Notes under the pieces: generated by a model
Databases searched by the model: none
Told to the model about the DNA's origin: nothing
The model's input: only the letters and a program-made list of their open reading frames with translations
Assembly (NCBI GenBank): GCA_002413325.1
Contig: DHWT01000180.1
Location: 1 to 8,360 of the forward strand
DNA: 8,360 bases
Source: Chitinophagaceae bacterium UBA5175
GTDB taxonomy: Bacteria > Bacteroidota > Bacteroidia > Chitinophagales > Chitinophagaceae
Reading direction: 5' to 3'
Program-made: the position numbers and the translations under genes
Shown here: one piece after another, positions 1 through 7,058 of the stretch
Layout of the letters: every line of letters begins with the position of its first letter
Position numbering within the stretch: the first letter of the stretch is position 1

Positions 1-1039
1 GAATCGCCTTAATATAAGCGCTTATCAGGATGTCGAATCCGGTGACCGGGTACACATGGCGTAAGGCATACAGTTCAACCAGATCGTCTTCAGATTCATA
101 GGCAGGGGAGTACACGCCGGAAGTGGACCATGAGGTCATCACGATTCCTTTATAACCCAGATTTTTGCAAATGGGTATAAAGTCCCTGATGTTATTGAAA
201 TGGTATTGCCATCTTGTCAGATAATAATTGTCCGGTGAACTTCTTATGGACGGAGCTCCCCAGATTTCATAACCGCTTTTTACGAGTTGTTCATGCGCCC
301 CGAACCTGTCCATCGCCCAGCCGTAATTCCAATCCACAAAAATGGTTTCCTTTGGAAGCAGATTGATATATTCTGGATACTTCAGGGCAATATCTGCCCA
401 GACAACGGGTCGCTTACCCAGTGAGACGACTATATCGCATAGCATTTTGATATGGTCAAAATACAGCCGGGATATCCCGATCTCCGCAGCCCTTTTTTTA
501 CATTTTTCGCAGTGTCCCAAAAGATGCGTTTCATCACCGCCAATATGAAAATAGGGCGAGGGATGCACGGCGGCCATATCCTTAAACAGGCGGGTGAACA
601 ACTCCCTGTTTAAGTCCGGCTCACTGGGACATACCTGTGAAAAATCCTTGTCGTCTTCACGCAGCTGGGCGTATTTATAATGCCGCAGGATATATTCAAC
701 ATGGCCAAAGCTTTGCTGAAGAGGGATCACATCAATATGCAGGCTCTGACAATACTTTATAAAATCTTTCACTTCCTGCCTTGTGTAAGCAAACCGGTTG
801 GGAATCAGGGGATCCTCCTGAAAAGGATAAGTGGCTTCCCATTCCATGACCAGGGTATTTATTCCCTGCTTGCTTAAATGAAGGGCAAAATTCTTAAGTG
901 CCTGCATTTTCATCACCTGTATCCGGAGATCGAGGTGGAACCCGCGGATAGGAAAGCTGTCTTCAGGAACACCTGTTTTTGCCTTCGACAGGCAGCTAAA
1001 AAGGAGAAAGGCGATGAGCAATAATTGTCGTGCTCTCAT
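1..1039 (-). CDS. GH20 beta-N-acetylhexosaminidase-like lipoprotein (C-terminus cut by window edge)
   Basis: Reading from the ATG at 1039 to the left edge gives 346 codons without a stop; the 3' end is outside the window. Residues 1-16 are a short lipoprotein signal ending in LFSC, so Cys16 is the likely lipidated residue and the protein would be anchored in the envelope. The catalytic barrel starts almost at once, with RGFHLDLR at 32-39 (Arg32 matches the GlcNAc-binding Arg of GH20). It continues with SFGHVEYIL and reaches the GH20 signature HIGGDE at 165-170, where Asp169-Glu170 are the catalytic pair of substrate-assisted hexosaminidases. Trp-rich segments typical of the pocket follow (VVWADI with Trp214, VDWNYGW, TSWS with Trp304). 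There is no separate N-terminal GH20b domain. By family it should remove terminal N-acetylhexosamine from glycans. The family call is firm; the exact substrate is unknown. It is read away from the other genes, so it is probably its own transcription unit. Confidence 0.9.
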   Translation of the reverse strand, partial: MRARQLLLIAFLLFSCLSKAKTGVPEDSFPIRGFHLDLRIQVMKMQALKNFALHLSKQGINTLVMEWEATYPFQEDPLIPNRFAYTRQEVKDFIKYCQSLHIDVIPLQQSFGHVEYILRHYKYAQLREDDKDFSQVCPSEPDLNRELFTRLFKDMAAVHPSPYFHIGGDETHLLGHCEKCKKRAAEIGISRLYFDHIKMLCDIVVSLGKRPVVWADIALKYPEYINLLPKETIFVDWNYGWAMDRFGAHEQLVKSGYEIWGAPSIRSSPDNYYLTRWQYHFNNIRDFIPICKNLGYKGIVMTSWSTSGVYSPAYESEDDLVELYALRHVYPVTGFDILISAYIKAI

Positions 1040-1726
1040 TTGAAATCCATTTTTAACGGGCGAATCTTCCAGGTCCTGATTTTATAACCATAAAAGGCAT
1101 AGAAAACAAGATACAGATAACAGGGCAATTAAATCCAATAACCCGTTTGCAAAGGATATTTATCTGAAAAGTAACCCTGCAATAAGGGAACGATGGCTGT
1201 CCACTAAGCCCCGGGATCAGTACGGCAGCACCCGGTTTCAGATGGATTCCCGGCCTGTCTGATGTAAGGGGCCATATACCTGCCCGGATCATTGAGTTGG
1301 CAAATCCCGGCATGACCGGGAACCAAATGGAAATATCAGCATGATGACCCAAAAAAAAGTATTTCCCCTGACCGTTACCACTAATAACGAAAGCATGACA
1401 CCCGGTAATTGATACAAATGCTTTAGCAACTACAAAAATCCTGTTTTTACAGGATAGGAGGCCATTGTTTGAATTTTCATTTTTGCATCAACAAAAATTA
1501 ATTGCATGAAAAGAAATACTTCTTCTCTAACAATGCAAAATAACACATTGACCGGCACCCCGGGGTTCCTGCAAAATGGTTAGCGGTGGCGGTAAATGGG
1601 AAGTAGGTAAAAACTGAAAGTAACGAATGAAAAAATATCTGTTTTTCAGTATATCAATTTAGCGATAAACTTGTAAAGGGCTGGTTGAAATATTATAATA
1701 AGACTACATCTTTTAAATTAAATGAA
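1040..1726. other. Long intergenic region between divergent genes
   Basis: These roughly 690 bases separate the GH20 gene (minus) from the TPR protein gene (plus) and must hold the promoters of both. I found no frame that reads like a protein: a 99-codon minus-strand frame (1053-1352) is rich in Pro, Ile, Phe and Gly without domain character, and a 25-codon plus frame (1506-1583) has no support. A weak minus-strand promoter candidate for GH20 is TTG at 1180-1182 with TATCCTTTG at 1158-1150, which has one base too many in the TAnnTTTG core. A weak plus-strand candidate for the TPR gene is TAAACTTG at 1666-1673, one mismatch from TAnnTTTG and with no clear -33 partner. A compact hairpin lies at 1438-1455. 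No tRNA or riboswitch was recognised by eye. Confidence 0.5.
1438..1455 (-). terminator. Possible hairpin terminator on the minus strand
   Basis: A perfect 7-bp inverted repeat (ATCCTGT / ACAGGAT) encloses a 4-base loop. Read on the minus strand the stem is followed by a run of T (complement of A at 1434-1437), the arrangement of an intrinsic terminator. No minus-strand gene ends here, so it could only stop antisense readthrough, or it may be a chance hairpin. Confidence 0.25.
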
Positions 1727-3760
1727 ATGAAAGAATATCTCCTTGCATCAATCCTGCTGTTAGTTATGGGAGCAACCCTTGCTCAAACAAAACCTAAAAA
1801 GGATGAAACCGCTCCCACTCAGAAAGAATTGAATGACATGATGCAGGAAATGCAGAAGTCAGCGGCTGACATGAGTCCGGAAGATAAAAAAATGATGGAC
1901 AGCCTGGGAGTTAAGATGCCTGACATAAAAAGTATTCAAAAAACGGTGTCGGGCATTAATAATGCACAAATGAAAAAGGCTGTAGAAGATGAAAACCGGA
2001 TCGTTCCGAAAAAAGACGCCACAAGAATAAATACAGCCTTAGCTGTAACAATCTCAAATGCTGAAATAAGTTCTTACATAAATAAAGCACATCTGGCAGT
2101 ATTGAGTAAATTACCCGCGAAAGACAAATCAGAAGCCGAAGAAATATTTCTGCAAACTGTAAAACTAAAATCTTCAGTTGCTAATACAGCCGTTGGTTTA
2201 TGGATGGATGGGAAACCAACACTTGCACTATACCTGATGGGTGAAGCATGTAAAGCCGATCCGGCAAATACTGTCAATTTAAATAATTATGCATCTTTTT
2301 TGACCATGTGTGGCGCCGAACAAATCGCATTGCCTATTTTGAAAAACCTCAATGAGCGATATCCGAAAAACAGCAGCATCTTAAATAACATGTCCCAGGC
2401 ATGGTTAGGCTTAGGCGACATAACAAAGGCAGAAAAATATGCCGACAGCACGATTCGTATTTGTGCATATCATCCGCAGGCAAACATGGCTAAATGTTTA
2501 ATTGAAGAAAGCAAAGGTAATATCCCTGCTGCTATCGCTGCTGCAAAAAAAGCCATCAGCAAATCATTCAGCACCGAAAAAGAAAACAAACTGAAAAAGT
2601 TGGGGTATGAATTAAAAAGTGATGATATTAACTGGGATCGGCCTATGCCGCAGGACGCATTGGGGTTAACAAAATTTACCTGGCCGGAATTTCCTTTGGA
2701 AGTGGAACAAAATAAACTGCTGATGAAGGAATGGAGTGATTTTAAAAATGAATGCGGGCAAAAATTAAGTGAACTGAAGATAAAACAACAATCATTAGAA
2801 AAAGCATGGGTGGCTGCAAACGAAAACCGAAGTAAATTGATTATAAGTGGAGGGCAGAAAGGACAAAATGTACAACTGATGCCCGGTTATGCCGCCAAAG
2901 CCATAATAAAATTGGGCCCGGGAGTAAATGATATTAACGGAAATATGTCGTTTGTATTTGCCAAGGCATTGGAGCCGGTAACAAAAGCTTTACTGGCTGT
3001 TGAAGATTATGAAAATGTAATGAATGAAAAGCAAAAAGAGATAGATAAAAAATATGCTGACCAGTTTGGTGAAGGAAAACCGAACCCAAGTGCGGCATTA
3101 TGTAAAGATGAAAATGCCATTCATACAGAATTTTTATCAGCAGCTAACGGAGGATTACAGAGTGCCTACAAAGATTATTTTGCTTATTCAAGCCGAAGAA
3201 CCAGCGACCTCTTATATTATTACCAATATACCCTGTGGCCCGAAGAATTTGAATTGGCTAAAGTAAATGCTCAGGTTACCTGGCTGACACAAATAAAAGA
3301 CCAACGGGTATTCTTTAAGGAAAAATGCGTTGCACTCGATGAAGAAGTTACCAAAACAAAAACAGATTCATTACAGAATTTTGATGACGTTCATTGCGAC
3401 TATGTAAGTACTTTGAATCTTGGTGTTTACACAATTACTTCAAGCTGCAGCAATTTAGTTGGCGAATTTGATTTTGGCGGAGTAAAAATTAATATGAAAG
3501 ATAATGTAGAAACCGGCCGCTATTCCGGTTCGGCAATGATCGGCACGAGTAAAAGTTTTGAAGGGCCGGCAGGAGCCGAGTTAGAAGCTTCAGTTGCTGC
3601 TTTGGTTGAATGGGATAATACAGGTGTTACTGATGTTGGAGCCATTGCAGGTGCAGAAGCCAAAGCAGGCGGTATATCTGTTGCCGGCGCCGATGTTACA
3701 GTAACTGTCAACAGTGGTGTGAGCACAACAGGTAAGGGAATATTAGCGGGTATTCAATAA
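1727..3760 (+). CDS. Secreted TPR-like protein with Gly/Ala/Val-rich C-terminal tail, function unknown
   Basis: Start chosen at ATG 1727 because a clean signal peptide begins there (MKEYLLASILLLVMGATLAQ, likely cleavage after Ala19). A TTG start at 1685 would add 14 polar residues ahead of the signal and is less likely. The mature 677-residue precursor begins with a Lys/Met-rich linker (about 36-68, including MSPEDKKMMDSLGVKMP), a pattern I associate with Bacteroidota exported TPR proteins. Residues about 150-282 read as three to four TPR-like helix pairs (for example NNYASFLTMCGAEQIALPILKNLNERYP and NNMSQAWLGLGDITKAEKYADSTI). Residues 330-560 are mostly helical, charged and aromatic. From about 565 to 677 the composition switches to short beta-like, Gly/Ala/Val/Ser-rich stretches. 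No catalytic motif is visible. The next small frame starts 16 bases downstream, so the two may once have formed an operon. Likely a periplasmic or surface scaffold; the function is not known. Confidence 0.8.
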   Translation: MKEYLLASILLLVMGATLAQTKPKKDETAPTQKELNDMMQEMQKSAADMSPEDKKMMDSLGVKMPDIKSIQKTVSGINNAQMKKAVEDENRIVPKKDATRINTALAVTISNAEISSYINKAHLAVLSKLPAKDKSEAEEIFLQTVKLKSSVANTAVGLWMDGKPTLALYLMGEACKADPANTVNLNNYASFLTMCGAEQIALPILKNLNERYPKNSSILNNMSQAWLGLGDITKAEKYADSTIRICAYHPQANMAKCLIEESKGNIPAAIAAAKKAISKSFSTEKENKLKKLGYELKSDDINWDRPMPQDALGLTKFTWPEFPLEVEQNKLLMKEWSDFKNECGQKLSELKIKQQSLEKAWVAANENRSKLIISGGQKGQNVQLMPGYAAKAIIKLGPGVNDINGNMSFVFAKALEPVTKALLAVEDYENVMNEKQKEIDKKYADQFGEGKPNPSAALCKDENAIHTEFLSAANGGLQSAYKDYFAYSSRRTSDLLYYYQYTLWPEEFELAKVNAQVTWLTQIKDQRVFFKEKCVALDEEVTKTKTDSLQNFDDVHCDYVSTLNLGVYTITSSCSNLVGEFDFGGVKINMKDNVETGRYSGSAMIGTSKSFEGPAGAELEASVAALVEWDNTGVTDVGAIAGAEAKAGGISVAGADVTVTVNSGVSTTGKGILAGIQ

Positions 3761-3776
3761 AGTATAAAACCAGACC

Positions 3777-3983
3777 ATGAAATATATTATTGTTCCGGTT
3801 TTACTGCTTTTTTCATTGCAGGTTTTATCTCAGGAATGCTCACCAGGTTATCGCATTACAATAGGTGTATGGTTTTTCGCCGGAACCATTTTAAGTTCAT
3901 TAGTAACTGCCTGGCTTACGGTAGGTTATATTGCGATAAAGGCAGCCATCGCGAACCCTGTGAGATCGCTGCGGACAGAATGA
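3777..3983 (+). pseudogene. Chimeric remnant: signal peptide joined to the C-terminal tail of an FtsX-type ABC permease
   Basis: The 68-codon frame has two unlike halves. Residues 1-19 (MKYIIVPVLLLFSLQVLSQ) are a normal Bacteroidota signal peptide, with the start well placed 16 bases after the preceding gene's stop. From about residue 25 the sequence (YRITIGVWFFAG...AWLTVGYIAIKAAIANPVRSLRTE) closely resembles the last transmembrane helix and the conserved end of Bacteroidota MacB/FtsX-type permeases, which typically finish with an AIKAALANPVKSLR-like motif. Full permeases of this type are about 800 residues, so only about 5% is left. The most economical reading is a deletion or recombination that removed the body of a secreted-protein gene and most of a permease gene, joining them in frame near 3838-3848. 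A 68-residue exported membrane peptide could still be made, but a function is doubtful. The permease match is from memory of the family, not a search. Confidence 0.6.
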
Positions 3984-4236
3984 GTATAGCCTGAATTCGC
4001 GTAATAAGCATCTGTCACCCGATTTATTTCGATATTCGGGAGCACTAATCCAATGCCAATGGAAAAAAGGAATCGACTTTGCGGTTAAAAGTCCGCTAAT
4101 GGATGCGGCGGTAAATTTGAGAAAGATCCAGCCGAAATGTCTGGTCTCAATTATTGCCGCCCGGCGATTCAATAACACCATCGGGGGTAATGAATTCAGT
4201 AACTATAATTTTTTGCATGAAGACGAAACACAGAGC
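3984..4236. other. Intergenic segment between convergent units
   Basis: These 253 bases lie between the permease remnant and the stop of the M13 gene. One plus frame is open from 3964 to 4269 (101 codons, first ATG at 4099), but it resembles no family I know and overlaps the M13 3' end antisense. A small inverted repeat (CCCGA/TCGGG, about 4019-4041) has no T-run. I saw no convincing terminator for either convergent gene. The stretch may be decayed DNA left by the same rearrangement that produced the chimera. Confidence 0.35.
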
Positions 4237-6252
4237 TTACCAGATATGGATTCTCTTCTCTTCAGGTAAGTACATGGAATCGCCCTGCTTCACGTTAAAT
4301 GCCTCATAAAAATGTGGATTGTTCATCAGCGGACCGTTTACACGCCACATAGGAGGGGAGTGCGGGTTATTATTGATCCATAAACGCAGGAATTCATTTT
4401 TCATTTTCACCCGCCAGATATTCGCAACAGAAATAAAGAAACGCTGGTCTGGTGTATAGCCGCCAATTTTAGTGCTGTCCTGTCCTTCTTTAGTCAGCTT
4501 AAAAGCATCGTAGGCAATGGAAACGCCGCCTACATCTGCTGCATTTTCGCCAACGGTCATTGCGCCCTTTACGTGCACGGTATCCAGCACCACAAAACTA
4601 TTGTAGAGGTCAATTACCTTTTGCGTTTTTGCTTTGAACTTGGCATAATCATCTTTTGTCCACCAGCTTTTCACGTTGCCATCCTTATCGAACTGGGCGC
4701 CCTGGTCATCAAATGAATGGGTAATTTCATGACCGATCACCATGCCGATACCTCCGTAGTTGAGGGCATCATCGGCATTGTTGTCAAAATAGGGAGGCTG
4801 TAATATAGCCGCCGGAAAAACAATTTCATTGGCATTTGGGTTGAAATAAGCAGTAACTGTTGACGGCGTGGTGAACCACTCGGTTCTGTCCACCGGTTTG
4901 TTGAGCTTCGCCAATTGGAAGTCATAATTGTTGGAGGAAGCGGATACCACATTTTCAAAATATCTGTCTTTTACAATGATCACATGGCTATAATCTCTCC
5001 ATTTATCGGGATAGCCAATCTTCCTGGTGATGGCAAACAATTTTTCTTTGGCTTTTCCTTTTGTACTGTCGCTCATCCAGTCCAGCTTGTCAATTCTGGC
5101 AGCTAACGCCGTCTGTAAATTATTTACCAGGTCCAGTACACGTTTTTTTGCATCTTCTGAGAAATATTTTTTAACGTATAACTGTCCCAGTGCCCCACCC
5201 AATAGCTGGTCAACCGATGCCGCCATTTTTTCACCGCGCTTTTTTTGTACGGCCTGCCCGGAAATCACTTTATTAAACTCAAAGGAAGCATCCACAAAAG
5301 GCTGGCTCAACACTTCTGCATAATTACTGAGGGTATATGCCTTCAGGTAAATTTTCCAGTTGCCGAGGGGAATGGATTTCAGGGCGGTATTCAGCTTATC
5401 GTAATAGGCGGGTTGGGCCACATCAATAGAATCCGTTTTCGCCCCCAGATCATTTAAAACATGCTGCCACCCGATATTTGGGTGTTTCTTTATAAGCGAT
5501 GAAACAGCCATCTTATTATAATTGGCATTTACATCGCGCAATTCAATATTTGTTCTTTGAGAGCCGGCGAGTTGTTTGTCAATGGTATAAACAATATCAG
5601 CATCTTTAGTCGCTGTTGCACTATCGCTGCCGGTTAATTGAAATAGTTTGGCGAGGTATACTTTGTAAGCCTGCTGAATACCCACGCTGGACGCATCCGT
5701 TTTGAAATAATAGTCTCTCTCGGGCAGGCCGATTCCCGTCTGATAGATATGAGCTATATTCTGTTTGCTGTTTTTATTATCCGGGCCCACGCCAAAAGCT
5801 AAAAAAGAAGTGTTGTTTGACCTGGCTTCTGTTGCAACAAAATGCATCAGAGAAGTCAGATTGCTGATGCTGTCAATCCTGGCAAGCACCGGCTTAATGG
5901 GACTAAAGCTGCGTTGGTTAATCGTAGCGGTATCCATTCCTGAAGCATAAAAATCACCCAGCTTTTGTTCAATACTGCCCGCAGGATTATTGGCTTTTGA
6001 AACGCTATCGAGGATGCCCTGCAAACGCAGGCGCTGGGGATAATTCATAAACATGTATGCGCCTACGCCGGATTGCGAAGGAGGTATCTGGGCTGAATCG
6101 TACCAGATACGGTTCACATACATAAAAAAGTTGTTTTCCGGTTTAACCGAAGAATCGATTCCGGGAATGTCTGCCGTGGCAACTGCTGCCGGTTTGTTTT
6201 GGCATCCCGCTAACAAAAAAAATACGGCAAAAAGAAATGGTAATATTTTCAT
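4237..6252 (-). CDS. M13 family (neprilysin/PepO-like) zinc metallopeptidase, lipoprotein
   Basis: The protein has 671 residues, the usual full length for bacterial M13 enzymes. The N-terminus is a lipoprotein signal with lipobox LAGC, lipidation at Cys17, so it is an envelope-anchored endopeptidase that would cleave short peptides. Residues 30-400 are the M13 N-terminal domain (starting DSSVKPENNFFMYVNRIW). The catalytic domain contains NEIVFPAAILQPPYFD (about 474-490), the zinc motif HEITH at 508-512 (ligands His508, His512; general base Glu509), and GENAAD at 568-573 (third ligand Glu569, with Asp573). NPHSPPMWRVNG carries His631 and Arg637, matching the transition-state His and substrate Arg. 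The C-terminus ends in IHIW as the family's xxxW end. The canonical substrate-binding NAYY/NAFY motif reads TAYF here, with Thr467 in place of Asn. The gene stands alone; an IS end lies 29 bases upstream of its ATG, so its promoter region is altered or shared with the IS. Confidence 0.95.
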   Translation of the reverse strand: MKILPFLFAVFFLLAGCQNKPAAVATADIPGIDSSVKPENNFFMYVNRIWYDSAQIPPSQSGVGAYMFMNYPQRLRLQGILDSVSKANNPAGSIEQKLGDFYASGMDTATINQRSFSPIKPVLARIDSISNLTSLMHFVATEARSNNTSFLAFGVGPDNKNSKQNIAHIYQTGIGLPERDYYFKTDASSVGIQQAYKVYLAKLFQLTGSDSATATKDADIVYTIDKQLAGSQRTNIELRDVNANYNKMAVSSLIKKHPNIGWQHVLNDLGAKTDSIDVAQPAYYDKLNTALKSIPLGNWKIYLKAYTLSNYAEVLSQPFVDASFEFNKVISGQAVQKKRGEKMAASVDQLLGGALGQLYVKKYFSEDAKKRVLDLVNNLQTALAARIDKLDWMSDSTKGKAKEKLFAITRKIGYPDKWRDYSHVIIVKDRYFENVVSASSNNYDFQLAKLNKPVDRTEWFTTPSTVTAYFNPNANEIVFPAAILQPPYFDNNADDALNYGGIGMVIGHEITHSFDDQGAQFDKDGNVKSWWTKDDYAKFKAKTQKVIDLYNSFVVLDTVHVKGAMTVGENAADVGGVSIAYDAFKLTKEGQDSTKIGGYTPDQRFFISVANIWRVKMKNEFLRLWINNNPHSPPMWRVNGPLMNNPHFYEAFNVKQGDSMYLPEEKRIHIW

Positions 6253-6281
6253 ATGTAGTGTCGAAGTTACTGGTTATTGTA

Positions 6282-6310
6282 TATAATATTCCCCCTTTTC
6301 GATACCAAAA
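6282..6310 (+). repeat. Left terminal inverted repeat of the IS3 remnant
   Basis: TATAATATTCCCC begins at 6282 and continues with a partly conserved GATACCA at 6301-6307. It pairs with the right end with 21 of 29 matches. It lies 29 bases upstream of the M13 peptidase start codon. Confidence 0.65.
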
Positions 6311-6353
6311 GGATGGACGGTTAAGTTACTATTTGCTCTCAGAATTTCATTCA

Positions 6354-6879
6354 TCAGGCTGCTTTTTTATTGGATTCCAGGTACCGGTTATTGGGTGTCT
6401 GTTTTGTTGTCTGATGCGTTTTATCTTTATAGCAGGCGACAGGGCCTTGAACTCCTTTATAGAGTTCAAGGCCATCATCTGCCGGATTCAGATAGATGTA
6501 ATCGTATTTGATAGATCTCCGTATTGAGTACCCTGATCGGGGTTAATGATCTCTGGCTTACCGTATTTTGATATGGCATCCTGTAATACATTCTTACACC
6601 ACTGAGTACTCAGCGGGTTGCTGATTCCCCGGCCAACAATCATCCTGCTGTACACATCGATCATTGCTGTCTGGTACATAAATCCATGACGCATGGGAAT
6701 GTAAGTGATATCCGTACACCATACCTGGTTGGCGTGTGGATATCCGGCCCGTTCGGCTATCCCCCAAGTCTCTTGAAACTTTTTTTTAAAAATTCGTTCT
6801 CCACCCTTGATTTTTAAGGATTCAAAAGCCACTTTGGCTTGAAGGCTGGTGCGAATTTTCGGCTTGTGTTCTTTTTCAT
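6354..6879 (-). pseudogene. IS3-family transposase remnant (orfA start fused to orfB pieces, frameshifted)
   Basis: Three pieces can be followed on the minus strand. From ATG 6879, MKKNTSRKFAPAFK is an orfA (helix-turn-helix subunit) start. A one-base loss near 6840 (GGCC reduced to GCC) shifts the frame, after which AKVAFESLK continues orfA. The rest of orfA and the orfB N-terminus are missing, and the frame runs on into the integrase core: NQVWCTDITYIPM (first catalytic Asp), MIDVYSRMIVG, and IINPDQGTQY (second Asp). At about 6520 a second deletion of roughly 35-45 codons removes the segment that would hold the catalytic Glu. The reading continues in another frame with RSIKYDYIYLNPADDGLELYKGVQ and ends NNRYLESNKKAA at a TGA, 6354. 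This is non-functional. The family assignment is secure from the DDE-core motifs; the subgroup is not assigned. Confidence 0.85.
6443..6473. repeat. Perfect 12-bp inverted repeat inside the transposase remnant
   Basis: GGCCTTGAACTC at 6443-6454 and its exact complement GAGTTCAAGGCC at 6462-6473 enclose a 7-base loop. There is no T-run on either side, so it is not a typical terminator. It spans the codons for GLELYKGVQG, where intact IS3 transposases usually have Arg-Tyr after the Gln; the outer four base pairs are what changed those residues. Confidence 0.85.
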
Positions 6880-6915
6880 TTGAGATCGTTAAATTACGAA
6901 AATTAGTAACCGGCT

Positions 6916-6944
6916 CTCTGGTCTCAAATTCGGGGAGTATTATA
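6916..6944 (-). repeat. Right terminal inverted repeat of the IS3 remnant
   Basis: Read on the minus strand from 6944, TATAATACTCCCC is followed by a partly conserved GAGACCA. It matches the left end at 21 of 29 positions and lies 65 bases upstream of the orfA-like start codon. Confidence 0.65.
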
Positions 6945-6959
6945 CCTGGGAAAACCAGT

Positions 6960-6971
6960 CCGGCCGGCCGG
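6960..6971. repeat. GC-only palindrome between the IS remnant and the peroxiredoxin promoter
   Basis: CCGGCCGGCCGG is a perfect 12-base palindrome in an otherwise AT-rich leader, 15 bases outside the IS end and 25 bases upstream of the promoter's -33 element. It could be a protein-binding site or chance; nothing else supports a role. Confidence 0.3.
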
Positions 6972-6996
6972 TAGGAAAATTTTGACGAGATGTGAG

Positions 6997-7025
6997 TTGA
7001 TTCTTTACAACATCATGTAGCTTTG
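6997..7025 (+). promoter_or_regulatory. Bacteroidota-type promoter for the peroxiredoxin gene
   Basis: A -33 element TTG at 6997-6999 is followed after 18 bases by TAGCTTTG at 7018-7025, a full match to the Bacteroidota primary sigma -7 consensus TAnnTTTG. Transcription would begin near 7032, giving a short A/T-rich leader of about 27 bases before the GTG at 7059. It lies outside the IS remnant, so the gene does not depend on the IS. Confidence 0.7.
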
Positions 7026-7058
7026 ATAACTTATTATTAATAAATAAAAACAATTCCC

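Larger units (their letters stand above)
6282..6944 (-). mobile_element. Decayed, internally deleted IS3-family insertion sequence
   Basis: Imperfect terminal inverted repeats bound a 663-base segment: the left end reads TATAATATTCCCC and the right end, on the other strand, TATAATACTCCCC. I count 21 matches in the first 29 positions. Between them, on the minus strand, are the start of an orfA-like frame and two separate pieces of an IS3-type DDE transposase. Full IS3 elements are about 1.2-1.5 kb, so roughly half is gone. The distance from right end to orfA ATG (65 bases) is normal for the family. I do not see a clear target duplication outside the ends, which fits an old insertion. The exact outer limits are uncertain by a few bases because IS3 ends usually begin with TG. 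It cannot transpose on its own, but its ends might still be used by a related transposase. Confidence 0.75.

Noticed and set aside
1053..1352. 99-codon minus-strand open frame upstream of the GH20 gene
   Set aside because: Composition is irregular (many Pro, Ile, Phe and Gly), with no domain, signal or ribosome site; it looks like a chance open frame in non-coding DNA.
1506..1583. 25-residue plus-strand frame that might be a small precursor peptide
   Set aside because: It has no neighbouring maturation or export enzyme and no recognisable leader motif, and such short frames occur by chance.
1685..1726. TTG start giving a 14-residue longer TPR protein
   Set aside because: It would place polar residues ahead of a clean signal peptide that begins exactly at ATG 1727.
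4019..4041. Small inverted repeat CCCGA/TCGGG as a terminator for the chimeric frame
   Set aside because: Only five base pairs around a long AT-rich loop and no following T-run.
4140..4150. 11-base word TCTGGTCTCAA shared with the right end of the IS remnant (6917-6927), possibly a second IS end
   Set aside because: Similarity stops outside the word and no transposase piece is nearby; most likely coincidence.
3964..4269. 101-codon plus-strand open frame across the intergenic segment and the M13 3' end
   Set aside because: No start codon before 4099, no recognised family, and it overlaps the well-supported peptidase antisense.
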